NCBI GenBank assembly: GCA_900078775.1 | Contig: LT549889.1 | Coordinates: 3,348,001-3,412,000 of the forward strand | Source: Mycolicibacterium aurum | Lineage (GTDB): Bacteria; Actinomycetota; Actinomycetes; Mycobacteriales; Mycobacteriaceae | Direction of reading: 5' to 3' | DNA length: 64,000 nt | Shown: piece after piece, positions 51,417-59,511 of the stretch | Numbering within the stretch: the stretch's first letter is position 1 | How the letters are laid out: each line of letters opens with the position of its first letter | Made by a program: the position numbers and the translations under genes | The notes under the pieces: generated by a model | Database searches by the model: none | What the model was told of the DNA's origin: nothing | What the model saw: the letters and a program-made list of their open reading frames with translations, nothing else

Positions 51417-52166
51417 ATGACCGATCCACTCCTGGTCCGGACCGACGACCTGCGAACCTTCGCGGACCTGCACGCCCGGGTGGGCTCCGGGCTGTCCGGC
51501 CTGACCGGCTCCGACGGTGGCGGTGTGCAGCGCAGTCACGGTGCCATCGCCTCGGCGGTCAGCACCGCCCTGCAATCCACGCTCGACGGCCGTGCCGGCA
51601 CCGTGGGCGCGACATCCGCGCGCGCGGGCGTCGTCGCCGACCTGCTGGAGAAGGCTGCGCGCGCCTACGCCGCCGGCGACGAGGAGGGCGCGGACCGGTT
51701 GCGCGCGGCCGCCGCGGTACTGGAGGGCGCCCCGGCGCCGGAGACCGCGACCGGGCCCGCAGGTGCGGCGGGCACCGCGGCCGGCGGGACGGTCTCCCCC
51801 GGCGTCGACGCCATGGCACCGATGGGCCAGATCCTCGGTCAGGTCGGCCAGCAGGTCGGGCAGCTGGCCCAGTTGATCACCGCGCCACTGCAGGGCCTGA
51901 TGCAGGGACTGCAGCAGGTACCGCAGCAGATCCTGCAGGCGGCCCAGGCCGGCCAGGCCGCCGACCTCGGGGAGGCCGATCTCCCCGAGACCGAGCAGCT
52001 TGCCGAGGAGCCGGGCGACGAGACCGAGCGTGACAGCCGCGAGGAGCGACCCGAGCCGGTTCCGGTACCGGAAACCCGTGCCGGAGAAAGCGTTCCATCG
52101 GATCGGGCGCCGGTGCAGACGCCCGCCCCGGCCCGGCCCGCACCGACGCGCCCGCAGGTCGGCTAG
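51417..52166 (+). CDS. ESX (type VII) secretion-associated protein, EspC-like family
   Basis: 249 residues. The N-terminal ~105 residues are a helical hairpin of the ESX-1 secretion-associated (DUF2580/EspC-like) type: VRTDDLRTFADLHARVGSGL, then SAVSTALQSTLDGRAGTVGA and LLEKAARAYAAGDEEGADRL, which carries the export motif YxxxD (YAAGD). The remainder is Gln/Pro-rich and disordered with a low-complexity MQGLQQVPQQILQAAQAGQ segment. Probably exported through an ESX system encoded elsewhere. Start ATG 51417 after GGGGG; a TAGACT hexamer is at 51388-51393. Its stop TAG shares CTAG with the convergent ABC-F stop. Confidence 0.72.
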   Translation: MTDPLLVRTDDLRTFADLHARVGSGLSGLTGSDGGGVQRSHGAIASAVSTALQSTLDGRAGTVGATSARAGVVADLLEKAARAYAAGDEEGADRLRAAAAVLEGAPAPETATGPAGAAGTAAGGTVSPGVDAMAPMGQILGQVGQQVGQLAQLITAPLQGLMQGLQQVPQQILQAAQAGQAADLGEADLPETEQLAEEPGDETERDSREERPEPVPVPETRAGESVPSDRAPVQTPAPARPAPTRPQVG

Positions 52167-53764
52167 GCCGCCCGCAACGTCCCGCCGGCCAGCACCAGCC
52201 GCCGGCTCAGCCCGAGATCAGCCAGAAATTTCTCGTCGTGGCTGACCACCACGAAGGCCCCCCGGTAGGCGTTCAGTGCGGACTCCAGTTGCGCGACGCT
52301 CGCCAGGTCCAGATTGTTGGTGGGCTCGTCGAGCAGGAGTAACTGCGGTGCCGGTTCGGCGAACAACACACAGGCCAGGGTGGCTCGCAACCGTTCCCCG
52401 CCAGACAGCGCCGCCACCGGGAGGTCGATGCGATCGCCCTGGAACAGGAACTGCGCCAACAAGTGTCGATGCCGGGTGAGCGACAGTCCGGGCGCGAAGA
52501 CGGCCAGGTTCTCGGTGACCGAGAGCTGCTCGTCGAGCAGGTCCAGCCGCTGCGACAGATAGGCGATGCGTCCCTCGCCTCGCTGCAGGCTGCCCGCAAC
52601 CGGCGCCGCGTCGCCGGAGATGATCCGCAGCAAGGTGGACTTCCCGCTGCCGTTGCCGCCGGTCAGCGCGATCCGCTCCGGGCCCCGGATGTCGAGATCC
52701 AGCCGGTCGAAAACCCTTGAGCCGAGCCCCCGGCCACTGAACACCACCCGGCCCGCGGGCACCTCGGTCTCCGGCAGGTCCAGGGCGGGCACCGCATCGT
52801 CGCGGACGGCGCGTTCGGCCTCCCCGAGACGGGCCCGGGCCTCCCCGACGCGGCGGGCGTGCACATCGTCGGCCTTGGCGGCCGATACCTGCGCGTCCCG
52901 TTTCAGCTTTCCGGCAACGATTTTCGGGAGACCGGCGTCCTTGAGATTGCGTGCCGCGGCCGAAGCGCGGCGGTCGGCCCGCTCCCGGGCCTGCTGCATC
53001 TGCCGCTTCTGCCGCCGGAGGTGTTGCTCGGCGTTGCGCACCTCGCCCTCCGCGAGTTCCCGGGCGGCCCGCACGACGTCCTGGTAGTCGCTGAACCCGC
53101 CGCCGAAGAACTCCACATCCCCGGCCCGCAATTCGGCGATGGCATCCATCCGGTCCAGCAGCATCCGGTCGTGACTGACCACCACCAGGCATCCGCCGAA
53201 GCCATCGAGGGCCTGGTAAAGCCGTTGCCGCGCAGCGCCGTCCAGATTATTGGTGGGTTCGTCGAGCAGCAGCACATCGGGGGCGCGAAGCAACTGCGCG
53301 GTCAGGCCCAGGGACACCACCTGCCCTCCGGACAGCGTCGACAGCCGGCGGTCGAGGTCCAGATCGGCCAGGCCGAGCCGGTCCAACTGGGCGCGCGAGC
53401 GCTCCTCGATGTCCCAGTCCTCCCCGATGGCCGTGAAGACGGTCTCGCCGGCGTCCCCGGCGGCGAGGGCGTCGAGTGCGGCGAGCACCGACGTCACCCC
53501 GAGCACGTCGGCGACGGTGTGGTCGGCCAGAAACGGCAGGTTCTGCGGCAGATAACCCACGACCCCGCCGGCGGTGACGGCGCCGGACGTCGGGGCCAGC
53601 TCACCGGCGATCAGCCGCAGCAGCGTGCTCTTACCGGCGCCGTTGGGCGCCACCAGACCGGTGCGGCGCCGGCCGAACGCACACGACAGGTCGGTGAAGA
53701 CCGGCGTGCCGTCGGACCAGCGGAACGAAAGATGAGAACAGACAACGGACATAGGCATGGACAT
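52163..53764 (-). CDS. ABC-F family ATPase
   Basis: 533 residues, two ABC domains and no membrane segments, so a ribosome-acting ABC-F protein rather than a transporter. Domain 1: Walker [10 protein letters not shown] near 40, signature LSGGQ near 143, Walker B VLLLDEPTNNLD near 165. Charged interdomain linker ~220-310 (EQHLRRQKRQMQQARERADR). Domain 2: GGNGSGKST near 365, LSGGERLRA near 460, LLLLDEPTNNLD near 485. Translation-factor or antibiotic-protection type cannot be told apart. The leader carries a short ORF and hairpin. Downstream of dapE on the same strand. Confidence 0.92.
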   Translation of the reverse strand: MSMPMSVVCSHLSFRWSDGTPVFTDLSCAFGRRRTGLVAPNGAGKSTLLRLIAGELAPTSGAVTAGGVVGYLPQNLPFLADHTVADVLGVTSVLAALDALAAGDAGETVFTAIGEDWDIEERSRAQLDRLGLADLDLDRRLSTLSGGQVVSLGLTAQLLRAPDVLLLDEPTNNLDGAARQRLYQALDGFGGCLVVVSHDRMLLDRMDAIAELRAGDVEFFGGGFSDYQDVVRAARELAEGEVRNAEQHLRRQKRQMQQARERADRRASAAARNLKDAGLPKIVAGKLKRDAQVSAAKADDVHARRVGEARARLGEAERAVRDDAVPALDLPETEVPAGRVVFSGRGLGSRVFDRLDLDIRGPERIALTGGNGSGKSTLLRIISGDAAPVAGSLQRGEGRIAYLSQRLDLLDEQLSVTENLAVFAPGLSLTRHRHLLAQFLFQGDRIDLPVAALSGGERLRATLACVLFAEPAPQLLLLDEPTNNLDLASVAQLESALNAYRGAFVVVSHDEKFLADLGLSRRLVLAGGTLRAA

Positions 53765-53873
53765 GCGGGAACCCCAGACGGACGCAGAGTTTGGTGGACG
53801 ACAGCAGAAATCTCGGGGGCACTACCCGGAGATGTCGTCGATTCCAAGCACGAAATCCATGCTAAGGCGGGCG
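53765..53873 (-). promoter_or_regulatory. ABC-F gene leader: promoter, short ORF and hairpin
   Basis: Between dapE stop and the ABC-F start. TAGCAT (53864-53859) is a likely -10. A 12-codon ORF, MDFVLGIDDISG (53860-53822), overlaps it; its in-frame GTG (53851, eight bases beyond the hexamer) would give a leaderless peptide MLGIDDISG. The ORF end pairs with downstream sequence: ATCTCCGGG and CCCCGAGAT form an 8/9 stem around the stop codon, flanked by GACGAC/GTCGTC. This resembles translational attenuators of ABC-F resistance genes. Confidence 0.45.
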
Positions 53874-54941
53874 TCAAGCGGTTAAGTACGCCCGCAGAGT
53901 CTCGGTGGTCGCGGTGATGGCCGCGGTATCGACGTGTTCGTCGACCTTGTGCGCCAGGTTCGGGTCTCCGGGGCCGTAGTTGACCGCGGCGATACCCAGC
54001 GCGGCGAAACGGGCGACATCGGTCCAGCCGTACTTGGCGCGGACCTGACCGCCCGCCGCGGCCACCAGGGCGGCCGCGGCCGGATTGGCCAGCCCGGGAA
54101 GGGCGCCGGCCGCCGCGTCGGTGACCTCGCAGAGCACCTCCAGACCGTCGAGCACCTCGTGCACGTGTGCGATCGCCTGTTCGACGCTGCGGTCGGGTGC
54201 GAACCGGAAGTTGATCGTCACCGAGGCGGCGTCGGGGATCACGTTGCCCGCGATGCCGCCGTCGATCCGCACCGCCGACAGCCCCTCCCGGTAGACGCAG
54301 CCGTCGATGTCCACACTGCGGGCCCGGTAGGACGACAGCCGATCCAGCACCGCGCCGAGCTTGTGAATGGCGTTGTCCCCCAGCCAGGATCGCGCCGAGT
54401 GTGCGCGGGTGCCCGCGGCGCGGACGACCACTCGGATGGTGCCCTGACAGCCGGCCTCGATGAATCCACCCGAGGGCTCGCCCAGGATCGCGACATCGGC
54501 GGCCAACCAGTCGGGCAGTTCCCGTTCGATGCGGCCCAGCCCGTTGGCGCTGGACTCGATCTCCTCGCAGTCGTACATCACCAGGGTGAGGTCGTGAGCC
54601 GGTTCGGCGATGGTGGCCGCGAGGTGCAGGAACACCGCGTCACCGGATTTCATGTCCGATGTCCCGCAGCCGTACATCAGCCCACCCTCGGTGCGGCTGG
54701 GCACATTGTCGGCCGCGGGCACGGTGTCGATGTGCCCGGCCAGCATCACCCGGGACGGCCGGCCGAGGTCGGTGCGGGCCAGTACGGCGTCTCCGTTGCG
54801 GATGACCTCGAAGTGCGGGGCCTGAGCGCGCAGCGCCTGCTCGATCTCGTCGGCGATGCGTTGTTCGTGCCGGGATTCACTGGGGATGTCCACCAGTGCG
54901 GCGGTGAGTGCGATCGGATCGGCGCGCAGGTCTAGGCCCAT
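53874..54941 (-). CDS. dapE: Succinyl-diaminopimelate desuccinylase
   Basis: 355 residues, M20 zinc peptidase of the lysine/meso-diaminopimelate pathway: cleaves N-succinyl-LL-DAP. Motifs: [13 protein letters not shown] near residue 70 (zinc His/Asp), [14 protein letters not shown] near 95, [14 protein letters not shown] near 125 (Glu), [16 protein letters not shown] near 190, and C-terminal [10 protein letters not shown] (His). Start ATG 54941 because upstream in-frame sequence is unlike the family. Divergent from dapD. Confidence 0.94.
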   Translation of the reverse strand: MGLDLRADPIALTAALVDIPSESRHEQRIADEIEQALRAQAPHFEVIRNGDAVLARTDLGRPSRVMLAGHIDTVPAADNVPSRTEGGLMYGCGTSDMKSGDAVFLHLAATIAEPAHDLTLVMYDCEEIESSANGLGRIERELPDWLAADVAILGEPSGGFIEAGCQGTIRVVVRAAGTRAHSARSWLGDNAIHKLGAVLDRLSSYRARSVDIDGCVYREGLSAVRIDGGIAGNVIPDAASVTINFRFAPDRSVEQAIAHVHEVLDGLEVLCEVTDAAAGALPGLANPAAAALVAAAGGQVRAKYGWTDVARFAALGIAAVNYGPGDPNLAHKVDEHVDTAAITATTETLRAYLTA

Positions 54942-54949
54942 GGCCCTCC

Positions 54950-54978
54950 AGGCTAGTCCAGTAACCTGATCCAACGTG
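54950..54978. promoter_or_regulatory. Compact divergent dapE/dapD promoters
   Basis: Minus strand TAGCCT (54955-54950) toward dapE (ATG 54941) and plus strand TAACCT (54962-54967) toward dapD (GTG 54976); the hexamers are six bases apart. Each start lies nine bases beyond its hexamer. Confidence 0.45.
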
Positions 54979-55956
54979 ACTGCTGCATCTGGTATCGGCC
55001 TGGCCACCATCGCCGCCGACGGAACCGTCCTGGACACCTGGTTTCCCAACCCCGAACTGACCGCCGATGGTCCGGCCGGCGGGCAGGAGCGCAGCGACCG
55101 GGGGATCAGCACCGGCACCACGCGGCTGTCGGTGGCCGAGCTGCCCGAGGCGCTGGCCGCGCTCACCGGCCCGGATGCCGACCGGGACGTCGAGGTGGTC
55201 GCGGTGCGCACCACCATCGCCTCGCTGGACGACAAGCCGGTCGATACCTACGACGTCTATCTGCGCCTGCATCTGCTGTCGCACCGGCTGACCAAGCCGC
55301 ACGAGGCCAACCTGGACGGCATCTTCGGTCTGCTGGCCAACGTGGTCTGGACCAACTTCGGGCCCGCCGCGGTGGAGGGCTTCGAACTGGTACGCGCCAA
55401 GCTGCGCCGCCGCGGCGCCGTCACGGTGTTCGGCATCGACAAGTTCCCCCGGATGGTCGATTACGTGACCCCTACCGGCGTGCGCATCGCCGACGCCGAC
55501 CGGGTCCGTCTCGGCGCGCACCTGGCCGCCGGCACCACCGTCATGCACGAAGGGTTCGTCAACTTCAACGCCGGCACCCTGGGCACCTCGATGGTGGAGG
55601 GCCGGATCTCGGCCGGCGTGGTGGTCGATGACGGGTCCGACATCGGCGGCGGCGCCTCGATCATGGGCACCCTGTCCGGTGGCGGCAAAGAGGTCATCAA
55701 GGTGGGCAAGCGTTGCCTGCTGGGCGCGAACGCCGGACTGGGTATCTCGCTCGGGGACGACTGTGTCGTCGAGGCCGGCCTGTACGTCACCGGCGGCACG
55801 AAGGTGAGCACCGCGGACGGGCAGACGGTCAAGGCGGTCGAGCTGTCGGGATCGAACAACCTGCTGTTCCGTCGCAACTCGCTGTCCGGCGCGGTCGAGG
55901 TCGTCAAACGCGACGGCACCGGCATCACCCTCAACGAAGCCCTGCACGCCAACTAG
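54976..55956 (+). CDS. dapD: Tetrahydrodipicolinate N-succinyltransferase
   Basis: 326 residues, actinobacterial DapD; succinylates tetrahydrodipicolinate in meso-diaminopimelate synthesis. N-terminal domain [20 protein letters not shown], middle [20 protein letters not shown], then a left-handed beta-helix: [59 protein letters not shown]. Nine residues longer than M. tuberculosis DapD (~317): an apparent insertion [11 protein letters not shown] at ~34-44 coincides with a repeat-like DNA segment. GTG start. Confidence 0.94.
   Translation: MTAASGIGLATIAADGTVLDTWFPNPELTADGPAGGQERSDRGISTGTTRLSVAELPEALAALTGPDADRDVEVVAVRTTIASLDDKPVDTYDVYLRLHLLSHRLTKPHEANLDGIFGLLANVVWTNFGPAAVEGFELVRAKLRRRGAVTVFGIDKFPRMVDYVTPTGVRIADADRVRLGAHLAAGTTVMHEGFVNFNAGTLGTSMVEGRISAGVVVDDGSDIGGGASIMGTLSGGGKEVIKVGKRCLLGANAGLGISLGDDCVVEAGLYVTGGTKVSTADGQTVKAVELSGSNNLLFRRNSLSGAVEVVKRDGTGITLNEALHAN
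55072..55110 (+). repeat. Interspersed repeat copy inside dapD
   Basis: Similar to the 38-bp unit beside gpgS: shared GGAGCGCAGCGAC and GGGATCAG with GGCGGGC before it. In frame; encodes the extra residues of DapD. Confidence 0.6.
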
Positions 55957-56341
55957 CCGCAGTGTGAATCGCCCGCGCCCGGGCGATTCTCGCAATGCAG
56001 TCCACCGCAGCGCAGGACGCTGCGAACCAGCTTTTCTCTCGCTTTCGCGCAGCCCTGGCAAATTGTTTGCCAGGGCTGCCGCTTTTCCGCGTCCAGGCGT
56101 CGGCGCTCTTACCGTCGCCGAGTCCGCCACGCGCCGGCTCTACCCTGCTCAGCCCCCAGATCGGACCGCCGGCGTCGCCACCGATTCCCCGCCGTCGATT
56201 CGGGCAAATAAATTCACCTGCCAATTTCCTGATTTGCCCGAGCTTCTTATTGACTTATGCGTAAGTTTCGGCGTAACCCCTCGTTCGAGGGTTCACCGCA
56301 GGCCAGCCGGGTTTCGCCACCCCCGATCGGAAGGCAGCATC
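55957..56341. other. Non-coding region upstream of the Ig-like repeat protein gene
   Basis: About 385 bases. It holds the dapD terminator (56049-56079), an AT-rich stretch near 56200-56265 and a CCCTCG-TT-CGAGGG hairpin near 56278-56291. The reading frame of the next gene is open through most of it but is not protein-like before 56342. No known riboswitch was recognised. Confidence 0.6.
56049..56079 (+). terminator. Intrinsic terminator after dapD
   Basis: Perfect 14-bp stem (GCAGCCCTGGCAAA / TTTGCCAGGGCTGC), TTG loop, followed within a few bases by CGCTTTTCC. The best intrinsic terminator in the window. Confidence 0.85.
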
Positions 56342-59056
56342 GTGGACGTACGCGCCAGCCATCCCGCCGTAGACCAGATCCCCTCGACCAGCCCCGGGTA
56401 CGCCCGGCACATCGGTCGGATCGGGGCGCTCGCGGTGACGCTGGGCGTCGGCGCCGCGCTGGCGACCAGCCTCGGGGCGGGCACCGCCTGGGCCGAGGAC
56501 ACCGGTTCGACCAGCGCGTCGAGCGGCCCGGATTCCTCGACGTCGACCTCGGACCGGACCCGGCGCACCGGAGCAGACGCGGCCAAGCAAGCGACCGCCA
56601 CACCGCGCCAGTCCACGCAGACCGGTGCGCGGGTCAGCCGGGACTCCAAGGTGACCGCGGCGACCGCAGGCACGGCGCGGCCGTCGGTCGCCTCGGCCAG
56701 CAAGCCCCGCGGCACGGCCCTGTCGGTGCGCGCGGTGACGGCACCGAAGCGGGCCACCGCCGACCGGGCACCGGCCCCGCAATCCCAACCCGCCGGCGCA
56801 GTCATCACGGCCCCCCGCTCCAACCTCGACACCGCACCGGCCAGCACCGAGGCCGATACCGGGTCGGCGCCCGAACTGTCCAGGGCCACAGCGTCAGTCG
56901 AGGTGGCCGAGGCGGTGGCGGCACCGTCGCCGTCGACCGCGGCCGGCGACACGGCACCGGCCGACTCCCCCGCGCTGTGGGCGCTGCTGGCCTGGACCCG
57001 CCGATCGGCGACCGAGAACATCGACACAACCGGCGCCCTGGTGCCGACCGCCGTCACTACCGGTGAGAACAGCGCCGTCGAGGATTCGGTGAGCACGGAC
57101 GTCGTCGAGGGCACTACCGGGACCGTCGAGAACGTCGAGGCCGGCGGGATCACCGGGGACACCGCCGTCGTCGGTGACGTTCTCGCGGGCGACGGGACCA
57201 ACGTGACGTCGTCGGCCGCACACACAGTCCAAGCGGTACTGGAACCGGGAGCCGGCGAGTACCAGTTCGACCTCAACGAGTTGATCACGCCTGTCGTCGG
57301 TGGACTGTTGCCGGTTGTCGTCCTCGAAGAACCCCTGCACGGGACCGTGACCATCGACGGCGACGGCATGCTGACGTATCGACCCGACCCGAAGTACACC
57401 GGCGAGGACACCTTCACCATCGGCTCTTCCACGCTGCTGGGACTCGACGTCTTCGCGGCCATCCAGTTCCAGCTGAGCGTCACGTCGGTCAACCAGACGC
57501 CGTGGACGGAGTCCGTCGGGTACGGCATTGCCATAGACGGAGCCATATCCGGGGATGTGATGCAGTACAGCGGTGGTGGTGACGGACCGCTGAGCGTGGC
57601 CGTGACCGGCGGGCCGGAGTACGGCATGGTGAAGATGGAGTCGGGCGGCACCTTCTACTACGCGCCACCCAAAGGGTGGGTCGGGATCGACAGCTTCTCC
57701 TACACCATCACCGACGCCGACGGAGACCAGGTCTCCGCCACGCTGACCATCTACGTGGGCCCCTCGGCCCCGGTTGCCATCAACGACACCGCCACGGTGA
57801 AGGCCGGCGACAAGGTGACCATCGACGTGCTCAAGAACGACCAGCATTCCGACGGTGAACTGAAGATCGAGACGGTCATCCAACCCGCCCACGGATCGGT
57901 CGAATACGACCCGTACACAAGGACATTCACCTACACCGCCGACGCCGGCCAGGCCTCGGGATCCGATGTCTTCAGCTACTCCATCATCGACGGCTACGGA
58001 CAGCGAAGCACCGCCACGGTGACCATCGAGATCGAGGGCAAGACCACCGGCGCCGTCGACGACTCCGCGGCCGTGGGGGTCGGGGGCACCATATCGATCG
58101 ACGTGCTGAGCAACGACCAGTACGCCGGCGGCACGGTGAAGGTCAGCGTGGTGAACTCGCCCCGGCACGGGAAGGTCCAATGGGATGAGGACACAAGGAC
58201 GTTCATCTACACCGCCGGCAACACCATCCCCCGGGACGCCGACACGTTCACCTACTCCATCACCGACGGCAGCGGCGCCACCACCACCGCGGTGGTGACC
58301 GTCAAGATCGAGGGCAAGCCCCTCGGCCCGATCGCCAACGACGACCACGTCACCACCCCGAACACCACCCCGGTGACCATCGACGTGCTGGCCAACGATG
58401 ACGCCCCGGGCGAGAAGCCGCCGACCGTCCGGATCGACTCCCCGCCGCGGTCCGGCAAGGTCGAACTGGTCGACGGAAAGCTCGTCTACACCCCGGATCC
58501 CAGCTTCGTCGGGTCGGTGAGCATCGGCTACAGCATCACCGATCCGCAGGGGCTGCAAAGCACGGCCACCGTCACCGTGACGGTCACCGGCAAGGAGTAC
58601 GCGGAACACCACTTCACCGTCGGCCAGGGATCGACGCTGCACGTCCCCGGCAGCGGGGGCCTGCTGAGCAATCCGGCCCATCAGGGTTGGACCGTCAGCA
58701 TGGTTCAACATCCCGGCAACGGAGCGGTCGTGCTGCACGAGGACGGCACTTTCACCTACACCCCCGAGTCCGGGTTCCTGGGTGAGGACAGTTTCGTCGT
58801 GTACGTATCCGACGGTAAGACCGAGACGAAGCTGAACGTCTACATCTCGGTGACCGAGGCCACGGTGGGGACCGAACCCGAACCGCAGCCCGTGGTGCAA
58901 CCGGTCGGATTCACCTCGTCGGCGCTCGCCCTCGGCGGCGGACGCACCACCGCGGAGTGCACCGACTACTACTGGCCGGAGATCGTCGACCCGGACACCG
59001 TGTGGCCGACGTGCTCGCTGCTCTACGTCCGCGACGACTTCAACCAGGTCCGGTGA
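56342..59056 (+). CDS. Exported tandem Ig-like (Big_9/tandem-95) repeat protein
   Basis: 904 residues from GTG 56342 (GGAAGG seven bases upstream). Signal peptide with hydrophobic stretch GALAVTLGVGAALATSLGAG ending AWAE near 51. Residues ~52-290 are Ser/Thr/Ala/Pro-rich, disordered and likely glycosylated. Six beta-sandwich repeats follow at ~300-382, 390-472, 475-565, 570-656, 661-750 and 753-839; the central three share the pattern NDx..V..G..V.IDVL.NDQ and FTYTA.....SDVFSYSI.DG. The C-terminal tail has two Cys (ECTDYYWPE, WPTCSLLY) and no sortase or membrane anchor. Likely secreted or surface-associated adhesion or matrix protein; function unknown. Confidence 0.8.
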   Translation: MDVRASHPAVDQIPSTSPGYARHIGRIGALAVTLGVGAALATSLGAGTAWAEDTGSTSASSGPDSSTSTSDRTRRTGADAAKQATATPRQSTQTGARVSRDSKVTAATAGTARPSVASASKPRGTALSVRAVTAPKRATADRAPAPQSQPAGAVITAPRSNLDTAPASTEADTGSAPELSRATASVEVAEAVAAPSPSTAAGDTAPADSPALWALLAWTRRSATENIDTTGALVPTAVTTGENSAVEDSVSTDVVEGTTGTVENVEAGGITGDTAVVGDVLAGDGTNVTSSAAHTVQAVLEPGAGEYQFDLNELITPVVGGLLPVVVLEEPLHGTVTIDGDGMLTYRPDPKYTGEDTFTIGSSTLLGLDVFAAIQFQLSVTSVNQTPWTESVGYGIAIDGAISGDVMQYSGGGDGPLSVAVTGGPEYGMVKMESGGTFYYAPPKGWVGIDSFSYTITDADGDQVSATLTIYVGPSAPVAINDTATVKAGDKVTIDVLKNDQHSDGELKIETVIQPAHGSVEYDPYTRTFTYTADAGQASGSDVFSYSIIDGYGQRSTATVTIEIEGKTTGAVDDSAAVGVGGTISIDVLSNDQYAGGTVKVSVVNSPRHGKVQWDEDTRTFIYTAGNTIPRDADTFTYSITDGSGATTTAVVTVKIEGKPLGPIANDDHVTTPNTTPVTIDVLANDDAPGEKPPTVRIDSPPRSGKVELVDGKLVYTPDPSFVGSVSIGYSITDPQGLQSTATVTVTVTGKEYAEHHFTVGQGSTLHVPGSGGLLSNPAHQGWTVSMVQHPGNGAVVLHEDGTFTYTPESGFLGEDSFVVYVSDGKTETKLNVYISVTEATVGTEPEPQPVVQPVGFTSSALALGGGRTTAECTDYYWPEIVDPDTVWPTCSLLYVRDDFNQVR

Positions 59057-59078
59057 CCTGACCCGGGGTGCCGGCCGG

Positions 59079-59426
59079 TCAGTCGGGGGCCAGGACGCAG
59101 AACTCGTTGCCCTCGGGATCGGCCAGCACCACCCAGGTCTGCTGCCCCTGGCCAATGTCGACGTGCCGGGCGCCCAGGCCGATCAGCCGGTCCACCTCGG
59201 ACTGCTGGTCGTCCGGGGTGAAGTCCAGGTGCAGCCGGTTCTTGACGGTCTTGGCCTCGGGCACCGACATGAACAGGATCGGCGCACCCTGCCCCGGCGG
59301 CGGGGTCAACAGCACGTCCCCGTCCTCGACAGTCGCACTATGCCATCCCAGCGCCTCGGCCCACCACCGGCCGAGCGTGGCCGGGTCATCGGCGTCGAAG
59401 CCGATCGCGTTGAGCCTCAGTGCCAT
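59079..59426 (-). CDS. VOC (glyoxalase/bleomycin-resistance-like) protein
   Basis: 115 residues, one vicinal-oxygen-chelate module of the Glyoxalase_6 type: LRLNAIGFDADDPATLGRWW, ALGWHSATVEDGDV, RLHLDFTPDDQQSEVDRLIG, and C-terminal WVVLADPEGNEFCVL. Metal His and Glu candidates are in LHLDF and NEF. ATG with GAGGGAG seven bases upstream. Downstream of fadD36 on the same strand. Substrate unknown. Confidence 0.85.
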   Translation of the reverse strand: MALRLNAIGFDADDPATLGRWWAEALGWHSATVEDGDVLLTPPPGQGAPILFMSVPEAKTVKNRLHLDFTPDDQQSEVDRLIGLGARHVDIGQGQQTWVVLADPEGNEFCVLAPD

Positions 59427-59511
59427 CGGTCGACTCCCTCACTCGCTCCGGTCCGCGCTCGTCCCTCGCTGCGATCCTCACTCGCGCCCGTCTCCGGCGT
59501 CATCGGTCCCC

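Noticed and set aside
50815..51429. 204-residue minus-strand frame over the small secreted protein
   Set aside because: The plus strand has a convincing signal peptide; the antisense frame has none.
55964..56341. N-terminal extension of the Ig-like protein frame
   Set aside because: The frame is open but crosses the dapD terminator and lacks a signal peptide; GTG 56342 has a ribosome-binding site and a signal peptide after it.
56200..56341. Possible riboswitch upstream of the Ig-like protein gene
   Set aside because: Compared by eye with c-di-AMP and other known elements; the conserved cores were not found.
56894..59155. 753-residue minus-strand frame opposite the Ig-like repeat gene
   Set aside because: The repeats produce an open antisense frame; no domain or start signal.
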